DNA from: an uncultured Bacteroidales bacterium
Lineage (GTDB): Bacteria; Bacteroidota; Bacteroidia; Bacteroidales; UBA932
Length of the DNA: 64,000 nt
NCBI GenBank assembly: GCA_900316795.1
Contig: ONEF01000005.1
Span: 1-64,000, forward strand
Reading direction: 5' to 3'
Part shown: piece after piece, positions 23,716-31,305 of the stretch
How the letters are laid out: each line of letters starts with the position of its first letter
How positions within the stretch are numbered: the first letter of the stretch is position 1
Program-made: the position numbers and the translations under genes
The notes under the pieces: generated by a model
Seen by the model: the letters and a program-made list of their open reading frames with translations, nothing else
Database searches by the model: none
Told to the model about the DNA's origin: nothing

Positions 23716-25106
23716 TTCTTGAATATCGACCACAAACGGTCTTCTAATTTTTCACTGTTTTTCCTAAAACCTTGCAATATAGCAAAATTTGATTTCTTGG
23801 AAAGTCTCAATAAACGCAGCTCCTCCTTAACCTTGTCCCACCACTCAGTGTAATACCAGCAGAAGAGTGCCAGCGGAGGCATAAGAAGCAGGTAAATTAC
23901 AGCCATATAGACTGTCATGAAGCACCACACGAGGACAAAGGAAATTATTGCAAACAACGGTATGGTCACCACCGCGTTGATACCTAGCAGGAAGGAAGAT
24001 GAAAGCATCTTGTCCTTGACTCTTTTGGTAAGTTTCTTAGGGATCTGGTAGTTGAAGAAGTTCGGCCACAGCGAGAAGATCCACAGTGGAAGCAGCACAA
24101 ACATTCCAGCCAGTTTGAGGATGGTGGAAGTCCAGGAGACTTTCTTGCTCAGTCCCTTGAAAGTGATCTTTTTATCTTCCAGGAAAGTGCGGATGTCTTC
24201 AGCCTCCTTGTACACTGAACTTCTGACCTGACCGTCCAATCCGGCGAGGGCTGCCACAAACTTTTTCTCCACCTCCAGCTTTTCAGGCAAAGTCTTGTAT
24301 CCCATTTTGTTCAGCGATGCGAAAGTCCTGCCGTAGTTGGTGCGCAGAAAGTCTATGCTGTTGTAGTTCTCAAGATCCTGTATGTCCAGCATCATGGAAG
24401 AAACGGCTTTCCGTACCACCGCGTTCACCTCCCTCATTGCCGTCCTCGGCTTTTCCTTGTAGAGCTCGTAGTAAGGTTTAAGGGAAATCGGTGAGGAGAA
24501 CATAACGCACATTTCCCTTCTCATTCCAAAGTAGTTGGTGTAGTGGTTTGCCACCGGAAGGATGAATATCTCCTTTTCCCAGTTTCCTTTTTCGGCGGTC
24601 TTGAAGGCCATCGTGGTGTAGCCTGTCGTGAAATGCCCCAGATATCTCTTGTCCTGGTGCCCGGCCTCGGGGAATATCATCACGCTCTGGCCGTGCAGCA
24701 GCAGATGGTAACTCTCGTCAAAGGAAGCGCTGTTCTTGCCCACATCTTCCAATCCTTCGTGGTCCATCCTGAATGCCGGCATCAGTCCCAGGAACCTCAG
24801 GTATTTTTCCAGAAGCTTATGGACTGCAAAAATGTCTGCACGTGCCCAGAAGTAAGGTTTTCTTCCCGCTCCCTTGAAAGACAGCATCACGGCGATTGCA
24901 TCTACCAGACAGTTCTGGTGGTCAGAAACAATTACCTGCGGCTTGCCGTCTTCCAGTATCTTCTCAGTTCCGATGTAATAGACTTTCTTGTAGAGGAAGT
25001 GGTTGAAAAGAAGCCTGATAAACTCCTTGAACCACATATAGTACAAGCCACCCTTGAAAGTCTTCCTTAAATTGGCCTTCTCGTTCTGTATATTGCCTTC
25101 AGCCAT
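23712..25106 (-). CDS. PlsC-like acyltransferase with C-terminal membrane region
   Basis: 464 residues from the ATG at 25106; an in-frame start at 25229 would overlap the gene before it. VSDHQNCLVDA is the H-x4-D catalytic motif and IFPEAGHQD the substrate-binding FPEG-type motif of glycerol-3-phosphate/lysophosphatidate acyltransferases. Two or three hydrophobic segments follow (about 345-420). It probably transfers an acyl chain to a polar acceptor at the inner membrane. The unusual length and its neighbours argue for a cluster-specific role. Confidence 0.8.
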   Translation of the reverse strand: MAEGNIQNEKANLRKTFKGGLYYMWFKEFIRLLFNHFLYKKVYYIGTEKILEDGKPQVIVSDHQNCLVDAIAVMLSFKGAGRKPYFWARADIFAVHKLLEKYLRFLGLMPAFRMDHEGLEDVGKNSASFDESYHLLLHGQSVMIFPEAGHQDKRYLGHFTTGYTTMAFKTAEKGNWEKEIFILPVANHYTNYFGMRREMCVMFSSPISLKPYYELYKEKPRTAMREVNAVVRKAVSSMMLDIQDLENYNSIDFLRTNYGRTFASLNKMGYKTLPEKLEVEKKFVAALAGLDGQVRSSVYKEAEDIRTFLEDKKITFKGLSKKVSWTSTILKLAGMFVLLPLWIFSLWPNFFNYQIPKKLTKRVKDKMLSSSFLLGINAVVTIPLFAIISFVLVWCFMTVYMAVIYLLLMPPLALFCWYYTEWWDKVKEELRLLRLSKKSNFAILQGFRKNSEKLEDRLWSIFKK

Positions 25107-25152
25107 AGCTGTATCTCTTTTCAGTAAAACAGAAAGTGATTTTCCCCGCGCG

Positions 25153-26367
25153 TTATTCCTGCTGAATCCAGTCCTGGATGTCAAACGGTTCTTTGTCGTT
25201 GAGGAAAAGAGACAAGACCTTGTTTGCAATGTCGTGGCCGGCTCCGCTGTTGGCGAAATAAACCAGGGTTTTCTTCTGGCTCGGGATTATCACGAACAAA
25301 GCTTTTGTGTTGCCGTTGTCTCCCCAGTGCCAGAGCACCCTTCCGTAATGAGGGTTCTCCTCTATGCCGATTCCAAGACCCCAGAATATGCTTTTCTTCT
25401 CGTCTATTGGCCTTACCTTAGGAGGGAACTGCGTTGCAGGTCCGCTGCAAGGGGTGATCATAAGGGCGTGAGTCTGTGGCTTGAGGCCCGTTCCGTTTAA
25501 GATAGCCTTCAGGAATTTTGTATAATCTATGGCGTTGGTCCTCAGGGTGTATGCCACGTTCTGCCTCGGGAATTGCCTTACGCCCTGGCTTTCTCCGTTC
25601 CTTCTTACAGATGCTGTTGTTATGCCCTCGAATTCCGGAATCCACTCGTAGGAGGAAAGCGGCATATCCAGCGGTTCAAACACATACTCTTTGGCTATGG
25701 ACTGGATGTCTTTTCCCTTGATTGCCTCAACCGCTCTCTGCAGAAAAGCATAGCCTTCTCCTGAATAGCCAAAGATGGAATCTACAGGGAACGTGAACTT
25801 GATAGGAGAAGTTGGCCATTCGTCTGAAGACGGACTTGCCGCCCAGTCGTCTATGCCGCTGCGGTGCATCAGAATCAGCCTTGCAGTCAGCTTCTTGGCC
25901 ATATCCTTGTCTACAAACCTGTCTATATCCGTATACTCGTACAGCGGACGGTCTATGTCTATTTCCCCGTTGTCGTACATCTTGAGCACGATGTAGGCAA
26001 ATACCACTTTGCTCAGGCTTGCAGCCTGGAACACAGCCTCTTTCTCGTAATCCGGCTTGCCGGTTTCTTTCCAGCTGTACTTCAGCTTGCTCCATTCTTC
26101 TGCCCCAACAGCGGCGGAGTCTATTGCCACGGGCTGCTGGTCAGACCACGGGGTTACTCCCACTTGGCAGTATATGCTGTCATCCGGAGCGGTGTACTTT
26201 GCCTGAATCATAGGAATGTTGTGCTCCCTGATCATTGTCAGGAGAGAATCCTCATAGACTTTCTGCCTCTGCTGCATAGCCTTTTCCTTGTTTTTGCATC
26301 CCGACAGGCTGAATACAAGAGATGCGCCTGCCAAAAGCAGACCTGCCAGGCAAAGCACTTTTCGCAT
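25153..26367 (-). CDS. serine hydrolase of the class C beta-lactamase fold (lipoprotein)
   Basis: 404 residues from the ATG at 26367. A lipobox LSGC ends the signal. AASLSKVVFAYIVLK carries the S-x-x-K nucleophile motif and FGYSGEGYAFLQ the Y-x-G/N motif; LLMHRSGIDDW-like LILMHRSGIDD and a later WHWGDNGN complete the pattern. Members act on D-Ala peptides, beta-lactams or esters, so the substrate is open. It starts the likely operon with the barrel-like protein. Confidence 0.8.
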   Translation of the reverse strand: MRKVLCLAGLLLAGASLVFSLSGCKNKEKAMQQRQKVYEDSLLTMIREHNIPMIQAKYTAPDDSIYCQVGVTPWSDQQPVAIDSAAVGAEEWSKLKYSWKETGKPDYEKEAVFQAASLSKVVFAYIVLKMYDNGEIDIDRPLYEYTDIDRFVDKDMAKKLTARLILMHRSGIDDWAASPSSDEWPTSPIKFTFPVDSIFGYSGEGYAFLQRAVEAIKGKDIQSIAKEYVFEPLDMPLSSYEWIPEFEGITTASVRRNGESQGVRQFPRQNVAYTLRTNAIDYTKFLKAILNGTGLKPQTHALMITPCSGPATQFPPKVRPIDEKKSIFWGLGIGIEENPHYGRVLWHWGDNGNTKALFVIIPSQKKTLVYFANSGAGHDIANKVLSLFLNDKEPFDIQDWIQQE

Positions 26368-26395
26368 TTGTAACATAGATAAATACAAATTCTTT

Positions 26396-27130
26396 TTACA
26401 GAATTATACCAACGGAAATGTAGCTGAGCTTAGGGCCGTACTCCTTCTGGAAGAGAGAGTTAGGGGCGCACTTAACATACAGCTTAACTTCCGGCAGACC
26501 AATGGTCAGACGATATTCAGGAGTGAATCTCTGAGTCTTCCAGTGCTTGTATTTGATTTTTTCCTTGGAGCTGCCTTCCTTGTACTTGGTAACTCCCTTT
26601 GCAGAAAAGTTGTAGTTTCCTAAGACATCAAATCCGAGCTTGAGATCATCCATAACCTTTACCTCGTAGCCAATAGCTGCACCGAGTTCAAACACGTCCA
26701 GTCTGGATTTTCTCTTGCTGTGATTTATTGCATCCAGAGACAAGACCTCAAAAGGAACAGCTTTGTAAACACCGCTTGGCTCACCAGGAATCCCATAGTA
26801 ATAAGAGTTGGTTATCACATTCTTGTGGCGAGTTTTGAAGAACCTTGTTCCAAAGTTCAGGGCAAATGAAATCCTGTGCTGTTCAGCAGGCTTGTAGCTG
26901 AGGTTCACGATGTCGAATCCCAGTTCCCAGGACTTGAAGGCCTTCAGGCCCATTTCCTTTGGAGAATCCAGCGGAGCAACACCTCCGAAATAGAAATTTT
27001 CTCCGAATGATAAATTGACTTCTGATGTCTTTTCGTCGTCCGATACAGGAAGCACGTCAACATCTACAATCTGTGCCTGGAGGCTTGCAAACGCAAAGGC
27101 TGCCAGAGCGGTTAAAAACAGTTTCTTCAT
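26396..27130 (-). CDS. outer-membrane beta-barrel protein
   Basis: 244 residues from the ATG at 27130 (an earlier in-frame start gives a poor leader). A signal peptide (about 1-19, ending SLQAQ) is followed by alternating strands: WELGFDIVNLSY, HRISFALNFGTRFF, FELGAAIGYEVKV, LKLGFDVLGNYNF and a final YISVGIIL. Looks like a small PorT-type or OMP barrel of the Bacteroidota. No specific function is recognised. First gene after the promoter at 27172. Confidence 0.65.
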   Translation of the reverse strand: MKKLFLTALAAFAFASLQAQIVDVDVLPVSDDEKTSEVNLSFGENFYFGGVAPLDSPKEMGLKAFKSWELGFDIVNLSYKPAEQHRISFALNFGTRFFKTRHKNVITNSYYYGIPGEPSGVYKAVPFEVLSLDAINHSKRKSRLDVFELGAAIGYEVKVMDDLKLGFDVLGNYNFSAKGVTKYKEGSSKEKIKYKHWKTQRFTPEYRLTIGLPEVKLYVKCAPNSLFQKEYGPKLSYISVGIIL

Positions 27131-27171
27131 ATCTTTTTTAATGTTGTTTTCTGCAGAATAACTCAATCGTG

Positions 27172-27203
27172 CAAAGATAGTCTTTTATGCTTTTCAAGGC
27201 AAA
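27172..27203 (-). promoter_or_regulatory. promoter of the lipid/export gene run
   Basis: Minus-strand TTTG (27200-27203) lies 20 bases before TATCTTTG (27172-27179), an almost ideal Bacteroidota promoter. It is 41 bases upstream of the barrel gene and could drive the whole run to 13458. Confidence 0.75.
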
Positions 27204-27209
27204 TTCCGC

Positions 27210-27237
27210 AAAATTGCGGCAAGCTTCCCGCAATTTT
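27210..27237. repeat. 10-bp inverted repeat near the operon promoter
   Basis: AAAATTGCGG (27210-27219) and CCGCAATTTT (27228-27237) pair perfectly around an 8-base loop. The site starts just upstream of the -33 box, so it could be an operator or a hairpin; there is no T run. Confidence 0.5.
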
Positions 27238-27283
27238 AGCGCAAGATGGATAAGATTTATCTCCAAGTCTCAATATGGCAAGC

Positions 27284-27323
27284 AAAAAAAATCGTCCCCG
27301 ACGGTTATATAGTCAAGGACGAT
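27284..27323 (-). terminator. terminator of cassette 2
   Basis: On the minus strand the stem ATCGTCC/GGACGAT (27317-27323 with 27291-27297) is followed by a run of T (27284-27290). It lies 79 bases after the stop codon of the lipoprotein at 27402. Confidence 0.7.
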
Positions 27324-27401
27324 CTCGAATATGCTTATGAGAACCAGATTCCGCTCTGGATGTTCGGTTTCCTTTATTAGTCCCCGCCCGAATGTGAAAG
27401 C

Positions 27402-28991
27402 CTAAATCGCTTTTACTAATCTAACCGGGTAATAATCTGCGGCCGAAGATTTTGTAGAAGGACTAATTTGACTTGGACTCTCTAGCAATCGTGTATGATA
27501 CCCTATACTACCACTATAATGAGTACATGATACATAATGGCCTTCATCTTCACCGTCCCTCCAAGAGTTAAAAGTGGTACTAAAATAACCTGTAGCAGGC
27601 AAGAATATGCAGCCCGCATCCTCAAGAATGAGATACTGTTCATAAGTAATATTGTTGATATTGGAACCTTTACCCCAATATTGAATATTACCTTCTTTAG
27701 GAATATATGAACCATCCCTGAGAAAAAGAACCCCATAGCACTGTTGGGTTTCTTTTGTGATCAGCACAAAAGCATAGCCTTTTTCCTTAGAATAATAGTC
27801 TGTACCTATCGTTGATTCAGAGTCATCGGCATTCTGAATTGTAATCGGCTGCACTGGTGCTGATTTGATAATCTTCCCCCAATCGCTACTGTCAGAACTA
27901 CCGCTTGGCATTTTCCATCCGGACGGGAGTTTAGGGCTGTTTGCATTGATGTTATTTCCATCAGCGCCCAACTGATCGTCTCCTTTCAGGAAGTCGAACA
28001 GAAAATAAAACGTGTTCTTACTGCTTGCTTTACCATAATAATCATAAATTTCAAACGGATCGTCACCCGGAGTCAATCCATAGGTATTATCACTGTTAAG
28101 GATTAAAAATCCTTTGGATACTTCCAAACCGCGGAAAGCACGCTTGCTCCAAGTGGACATATTCAATCTTACGCTCGCGAGGCTTGTTAGCGCTTTATTG
28201 AAAGTCTTTGCCAGAGGTGTAGGGTCATCTCCGCTGTAGAGCATAAAATTATGATTCTTTGCCGTTGACCAAGTGCCGTCTATTTTAGCAGAAAACGCAA
28301 CTCCGGCATCATTGTAATTATAGCCCCAGAAAGTGTGTCCGGCGTTAAGAGAAGATTCTGCAAAAGCGCCAGCAGAAAAGCTCGCGCATGCTGTAGGAAC
28401 AATTCCTGAAGCAGAAAGACGATACTTCCCGTCCTCACAGTAATCTGAACCGTCTTTATCAATGAAGAACCATACATAATCATCTGGAATGCTCAGCGAC
28501 AGCTTCGGATTACAAGTCAATGTTCCAATGCTTCCAGATGTGGTTATCGTGTACTCTGCGTTTCCTGTCATATAATAGGTATAAACAGGCTTTCCATTGT
28601 CCAGGAAAGTAACGCCATTGGCACCGTCTGATGCTATGGTGATGTTTCCGAACGGGAAGTAAACTCCATAAAGAGTTCCGGCGGTTCCAAGTTCATTGGC
28701 ATCGGTAAGAGCTCCTCCGAGAGCACCGTCCCAGGTCGTGCCGTTATAGGTGAGAATCACATATTTGGCGGCATCAAGATGAGTGCTGCCAACTTTAAAG
28801 AAGGCGTATACCTTGTCTCCGGTCTCCCAGTCTTTCTTGACAACCTTGGTGCCCGGAGCCGAAGCGTTTTCCACTTGAATGTTAAAAATAAGCTTTGTGA
28901 TCTTTTGAGATGCAGGATTATCTTCCTTGTTGCAAGAAACAAAGAAAAGAACGAGCAGCATGCTGCAAATAACTGATAAATACTTTTTCAT
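27402..28991 (-). CDS. large lipoprotein with N-terminal fimbrillin-like and C-terminal Fib_succ_major-like domain
   Basis: 529 residues from the ATG at 28991, chosen because GGAGG lies seven bases upstream; the ATG at 28997 would be too close. A lipobox (FFVSC) ends the signal. The N-terminal half (TRV-like TKVVKKDWETGDKVYAFF) fits a fimbrillin-type module. The last ~180 residues (GWKMPSGSSD, LFLRDGSYIP, CIFLPATGYF, and YYPVRLVKAI at the end) fit the Fibrobacter-succinogenes major paralogous domain. Surface-exposed. Translation is probably coupled to the 43-residue peptide whose stop overlaps its ribosome-binding region. Confidence 0.75.
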   Translation of the reverse strand: MKKYLSVICSMLLVLFFVSCNKEDNPASQKITKLIFNIQVENASAPGTKVVKKDWETGDKVYAFFKVGSTHLDAAKYVILTYNGTTWDGALGGALTDANELGTAGTLYGVYFPFGNITIASDGANGVTFLDNGKPVYTYYMTGNAEYTITTSGSIGTLTCNPKLSLSIPDDYVWFFIDKDGSDYCEDGKYRLSASGIVPTACASFSAGAFAESSLNAGHTFWGYNYNDAGVAFSAKIDGTWSTAKNHNFMLYSGDDPTPLAKTFNKALTSLASVRLNMSTWSKRAFRGLEVSKGFLILNSDNTYGLTPGDDPFEIYDYYGKASSKNTFYFLFDFLKGDDQLGADGNNINANSPKLPSGWKMPSGSSDSSDWGKIIKSAPVQPITIQNADDSESTIGTDYYSKEKGYAFVLITKETQQCYGVLFLRDGSYIPKEGNIQYWGKGSNINNITYEQYLILEDAGCIFLPATGYFSTTFNSWRDGEDEGHYVSCTHYSGSIGYHTRLLESPSQISPSTKSSAADYYPVRLVKAI

Positions 28992-29003
28992 TGCCATTCC
29001 TCC

Positions 29004-29135
29004 TTATGACCAATCTTCTTCATCGTTAAAACCACGATAACCGCTAACTTGGTTTATAGTACTTTCCAGTACTACAGTGACGACCTTGCATACTGGCGAG
29101 GTGTACACTTCTGTTTTAATATTTTTAAGATTCAT
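29004..29135 (-). CDS. short peptide with acidic tail, cassette 2
   Basis: 43 residues: MNLKNIKTEVYTSPVCKVVT, a hydrophobic middle, and an end GYRGFNDEEDWS. Its TAA directly adjoins the GGAGG of the lipoprotein gene. The pattern Y-x-x-P-x-x-x-V and the acidic tail are shared with the peptides at 10582 and 31030. An excellent promoter lies 74 bases upstream. Function unknown; a leader peptide, a substrate for modification or a partner of the lipoprotein are all possible. Confidence 0.7.
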   Translation of the reverse strand: MNLKNIKTEVYTSPVCKVVTVVLESTINQVSGYRGFNDEEDWS

Positions 29136-29208
29136 AACTGTAGTGAATTTATTTTAAATACAAGGAAAATGCTTTGTTAAGTCGCATTTATCTTCTATAA
29201 ATTGGCCG

Positions 29209-29239
29209 CAAATATAGTGGTTTTTATTGAACTGACAAA
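29209..29239 (-). promoter_or_regulatory. promoter of peptide/lipoprotein cassette 2
   Basis: Minus-strand TTTG (29236-29239), 19 bases, TATATTTG (29209-29216): an exact match to the Bacteroidota vegetative promoter. Confidence 0.8.
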
Positions 29240-29302
29240 ATAGTATATCATTCCCCCGAAAAGGTCTATTAGGCCTTGTTTTTTTGGCCAACTGTCCCGT
29301 CA

Positions 29303-29337
29303 AAAAGAAAGAGAAAAGCCAAACGACTTTTCTCTTT
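29303..29337 (-). terminator. terminator after tRNA-Glu
   Basis: AAAGAGAAAAG (29308-29318) pairs with CTTTTCTCTTT (29327-29337) around an 8-base loop, followed on the minus strand by a short T run. It begins 4 bases past the tRNA 3' end. Confidence 0.7.
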
Positions 29338-29340
29338 TTG

Positions 29341-29412
29341 TAGGAGATAGGAGAATCGAACTCCTATTTAGGGAATGAGAATCCCTTGTCCTAACCGTTA
29401 GACGAATCTCCC
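29341..29412 (-). tRNA. tRNA-Glu (CTC anticodon)
   Basis: The minus strand folds as a cloverleaf of 72 bases without encoded CCA. The acceptor stem is GGGAGAT with ATCTCCT (first pair G-U), the D arm is GTCTAACGGTTAGGAC, the anticodon arm AGGGA-TTCTCAT-TCCCT and the T arm AGGAG-TTCGATT-CTCCT. The loop reads anticodon CTC, for GAG codons. The D arm is typical of tRNA-Glu. It stands alone between two peptide/lipoprotein cassettes, with its own terminator. Confidence 0.93.
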
Positions 29413-29496
29413 GATATGTTTCCCGATAGGGACTGCAAAGATATGAATTTGTTTCAAATCTGCAAAAAACATCAAAAATCAGGGAAACAAGCGATG

Positions 29497-29529
29497 AAAA
29501 AAGCGGAGACCGTGCAGCCTCCGCTTTTT
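29497..29529 (-). terminator. terminator of cassette 3
   Basis: AGCGGAG (29502-29508) and CTCCGCT (29519-29525) form a 7-base stem flanked by A and T runs, 24 bases after the stop codon of the lipoprotein at 29554. It could act on both strands. Confidence 0.8.
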
Positions 29530-29553
29530 GAATTCAAAACCCTGGCATAGGCT

Positions 29554-30996
29554 TTAGAAGGCTAATGTGGCAAGAACATAGCCGCCAAATACAGTCTTGT
29601 CGCGATTGTCGGCGTGGCCTGAATTTGAACTTGCTACAGAAACAAATCTCCAGGCGTTGCCTGAGGAGTATTCTGTGCTTGTCCACCAATCAGTCTCTCC
29701 GCCCCAGTATGTTATCAAATCGCTGCCTGTAGCATTTTTAACGCAATTGGTTAAATAGTAGAATCGTGTTGTGGTTTTGCCGGTTGTGCCCAGGTTGTCA
29801 TTGGTTCCGTTTACGGACTTGATGATCTGATTCCACTGGAAAAGAGAAGGAAGGAACCAGTTGCTTGTTCCTGAAGAAGGCTTGTCTTTAGTTGTTCCGC
29901 TGGCTACGGAAGAAATGCTGTTGTGGATGGCGTTGTAGAATGCCGGGAAATTTGTTTCGTCATCCTTTCCGGAACACAATGCAGAACCTGATTCTTTGGC
30001 AGCCAAAGCGCTTGTGATGTCTGTATATTGAGCCGGATTCTGAAGCCCTGTCGCTTCAGCCCATTTTTTTGTGCCGCTGCCTGCTGCTTTGGTAGATACG
30101 GCCAGCCCGTGCTTGTAGCCGGTTTCAGCTGTCTCATCGCCGAGGTAAACAATTACAGCGGAAACCAATGTTGAAGCCGCAACAGCACCGGCTTTGTCTT
30201 TGTAGAACTTGCCGTTGGCGCCTATGACATTTCCAATAGTTGCCATTTTTACGGTTGGAGTGTAGAACTTGCCGGCTGCAAGGCTGGCGGTTCCTTTGGC
30301 AACATATGGCTTGTCTGAAGCGATTGCCTCAAACCACATCAAATCGCTGGAAGCAGGAAGAGATACATACAACTCATTGGTTGCAGAGCCTGGAGTAACT
30401 GTGGTGATAATATTGTCTGAAGCGTCTTTGATTACAAAGCTGGTAACGTCAAGATCGTTGGAAGCGTCAACGTCCATTACGGAGAACTTGCATATTGCAT
30501 ACTGTGCGGCCAGAGTTGCGCCTCCGTTAAGGGTTGCGTCGGTGCCGTCTACGGAAATTGTACCGGTTCCCTTGCGCACGTCACGGTTGTTGCTGAGGGT
30601 TCCGTCCTGAGATGAGAGAATCGCAGAAAGGATGTTTCCTGTTGTTCCGTCGGCTGCGCTGGCCGGATAGATAAGAGTTACTGCTGTGCCGTTTGTAATT
30701 CCGCTTTGCAGGGTAGCGGTAATGGTAGCTGTTCCGCTGCTGTTTACTTCTTCAACCGTTGCAGTTGAGTTATAAGCTGTTCCGCCTACAGAGTAAACCA
30801 AAGCTACTGTTTCATCTACAGCCCAGGAAGATCCTATGGAAGTGCCGTTGTCTGTAAGAGCTTTTGTTGAAGGAGCCTTTACTGTTGCCTTGAAAGAAAC
30901 GCCTTTGATTTTTTCAGGAACAGTTTCATTTTTTGTGGAGCAAGCCATTGCCAACATAGCAACAGCTGCAATGCTCAAAAGTAATCTTGCTTTCAT
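29554..30996 (-). CDS. large lipoprotein, fimbrillin-like with C-terminal Fib_succ_major/DUF1566-like domain
   Basis: 480 residues with a lipobox (LAMAC, Cys ~19). The N-terminal half (VSFKATVKAPSTKAL, WAVDETVALVYS) looks like a fimbrillin-type module and is rich in Thr, Ser and Ala. The C-terminal third has SGTSNWFLPSLFQWNQIIKS and DWWTSTEYSSGNAWRFV, the pattern of DUF1566/Fib_succ_major domains. Surface-exposed. It follows a 47-residue peptide gene by 33 bases, as in the other cassettes. Confidence 0.75.
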   Translation of the reverse strand: MKARLLLSIAAVAMLAMACSTKNETVPEKIKGVSFKATVKAPSTKALTDNGTSIGSSWAVDETVALVYSVGGTAYNSTATVEEVNSSGTATITATLQSGITNGTAVTLIYPASAADGTTGNILSAILSSQDGTLSNNRDVRKGTGTISVDGTDATLNGGATLAAQYAICKFSVMDVDASNDLDVTSFVIKDASDNIITTVTPGSATNELYVSLPASSDLMWFEAIASDKPYVAKGTASLAAGKFYTPTVKMATIGNVIGANGKFYKDKAGAVAASTLVSAVIVYLGDETAETGYKHGLAVSTKAAGSGTKKWAEATGLQNPAQYTDITSALAAKESGSALCSGKDDETNFPAFYNAIHNSISSVASGTTKDKPSSGTSNWFLPSLFQWNQIIKSVNGTNDNLGTTGKTTTRFYYLTNCVKNATGSDLITYWGGETDWWTSTEYSSGNAWRFVSVASSNSGHADNRDKTVFGGYVLATLAF

Positions 30997-31029
30997 TTTG
31001 CTGTTCTTTTAGTTGTTTGACAATGTCTT

Positions 31030-31173
31030 TTAGAATGTGAATCCATCTCCGTCATTATCGTAATCATCATTATCCGGGATAGAATTTGGACTGGTGATTT
31101 GAAGCAGGTTTTCTGTGTTAACCTGATAAACCCTGACCTGGGGTTTAAGGTAATTGAGTAAGATTTTTTTCAT
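31030..31173 (-). CDS. short peptide with acidic tail, cassette 3
   Basis: 47 residues from the ATG at 31173 (an upstream in-frame ATG at 31215 would sit at the promoter). It begins MKKILLNYLKPQVRVYQVNT and ends DNDDYDNDGDGFTF. It shares Y-x-x-P-x-x-x-V, a hydrophobic core and an aspartate/glycine tail with the other two peptides. Its position before a surface lipoprotein repeats as well. The D-x-D-x-D-G tail could bind calcium, which is only a guess. Confidence 0.65.
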   Translation of the reverse strand: MKKILLNYLKPQVRVYQVNTENLLQITSPNSIPDNDDYDNDGDGFTF

Positions 31174-31212
31174 TTTAGAAACGTTTTTTAGGTAGATATG
31201 TTTTTGTAATCT

Positions 31213-31220
31213 CAAAATTA
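31213..31220 (-). promoter_or_regulatory. promoter of cassette 3
   Basis: Minus-strand TAATTTTG matches TAnnTTTG, 39 bases before the peptide ATG. The palindrome AGGTT-T-AACCT at 31225-31235 lies just upstream and may be an operator. Confidence 0.5.
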
Positions 31221-31305
31221 CGAAAGGTTTAACCTAAAAAACACTATCCTTTGGTATAGACTTTTGGGGCGGACAAGCAATCTTTTGGATAGAAATGAGA
31301 GATTT

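Noticed and set aside
27246-27380. 44-codon frame on the plus strand between the barrel gene and cassette 2
   Set aside because: It runs through the minus-strand terminator at 27284-27323 and has no promoter; coding is unlikely.
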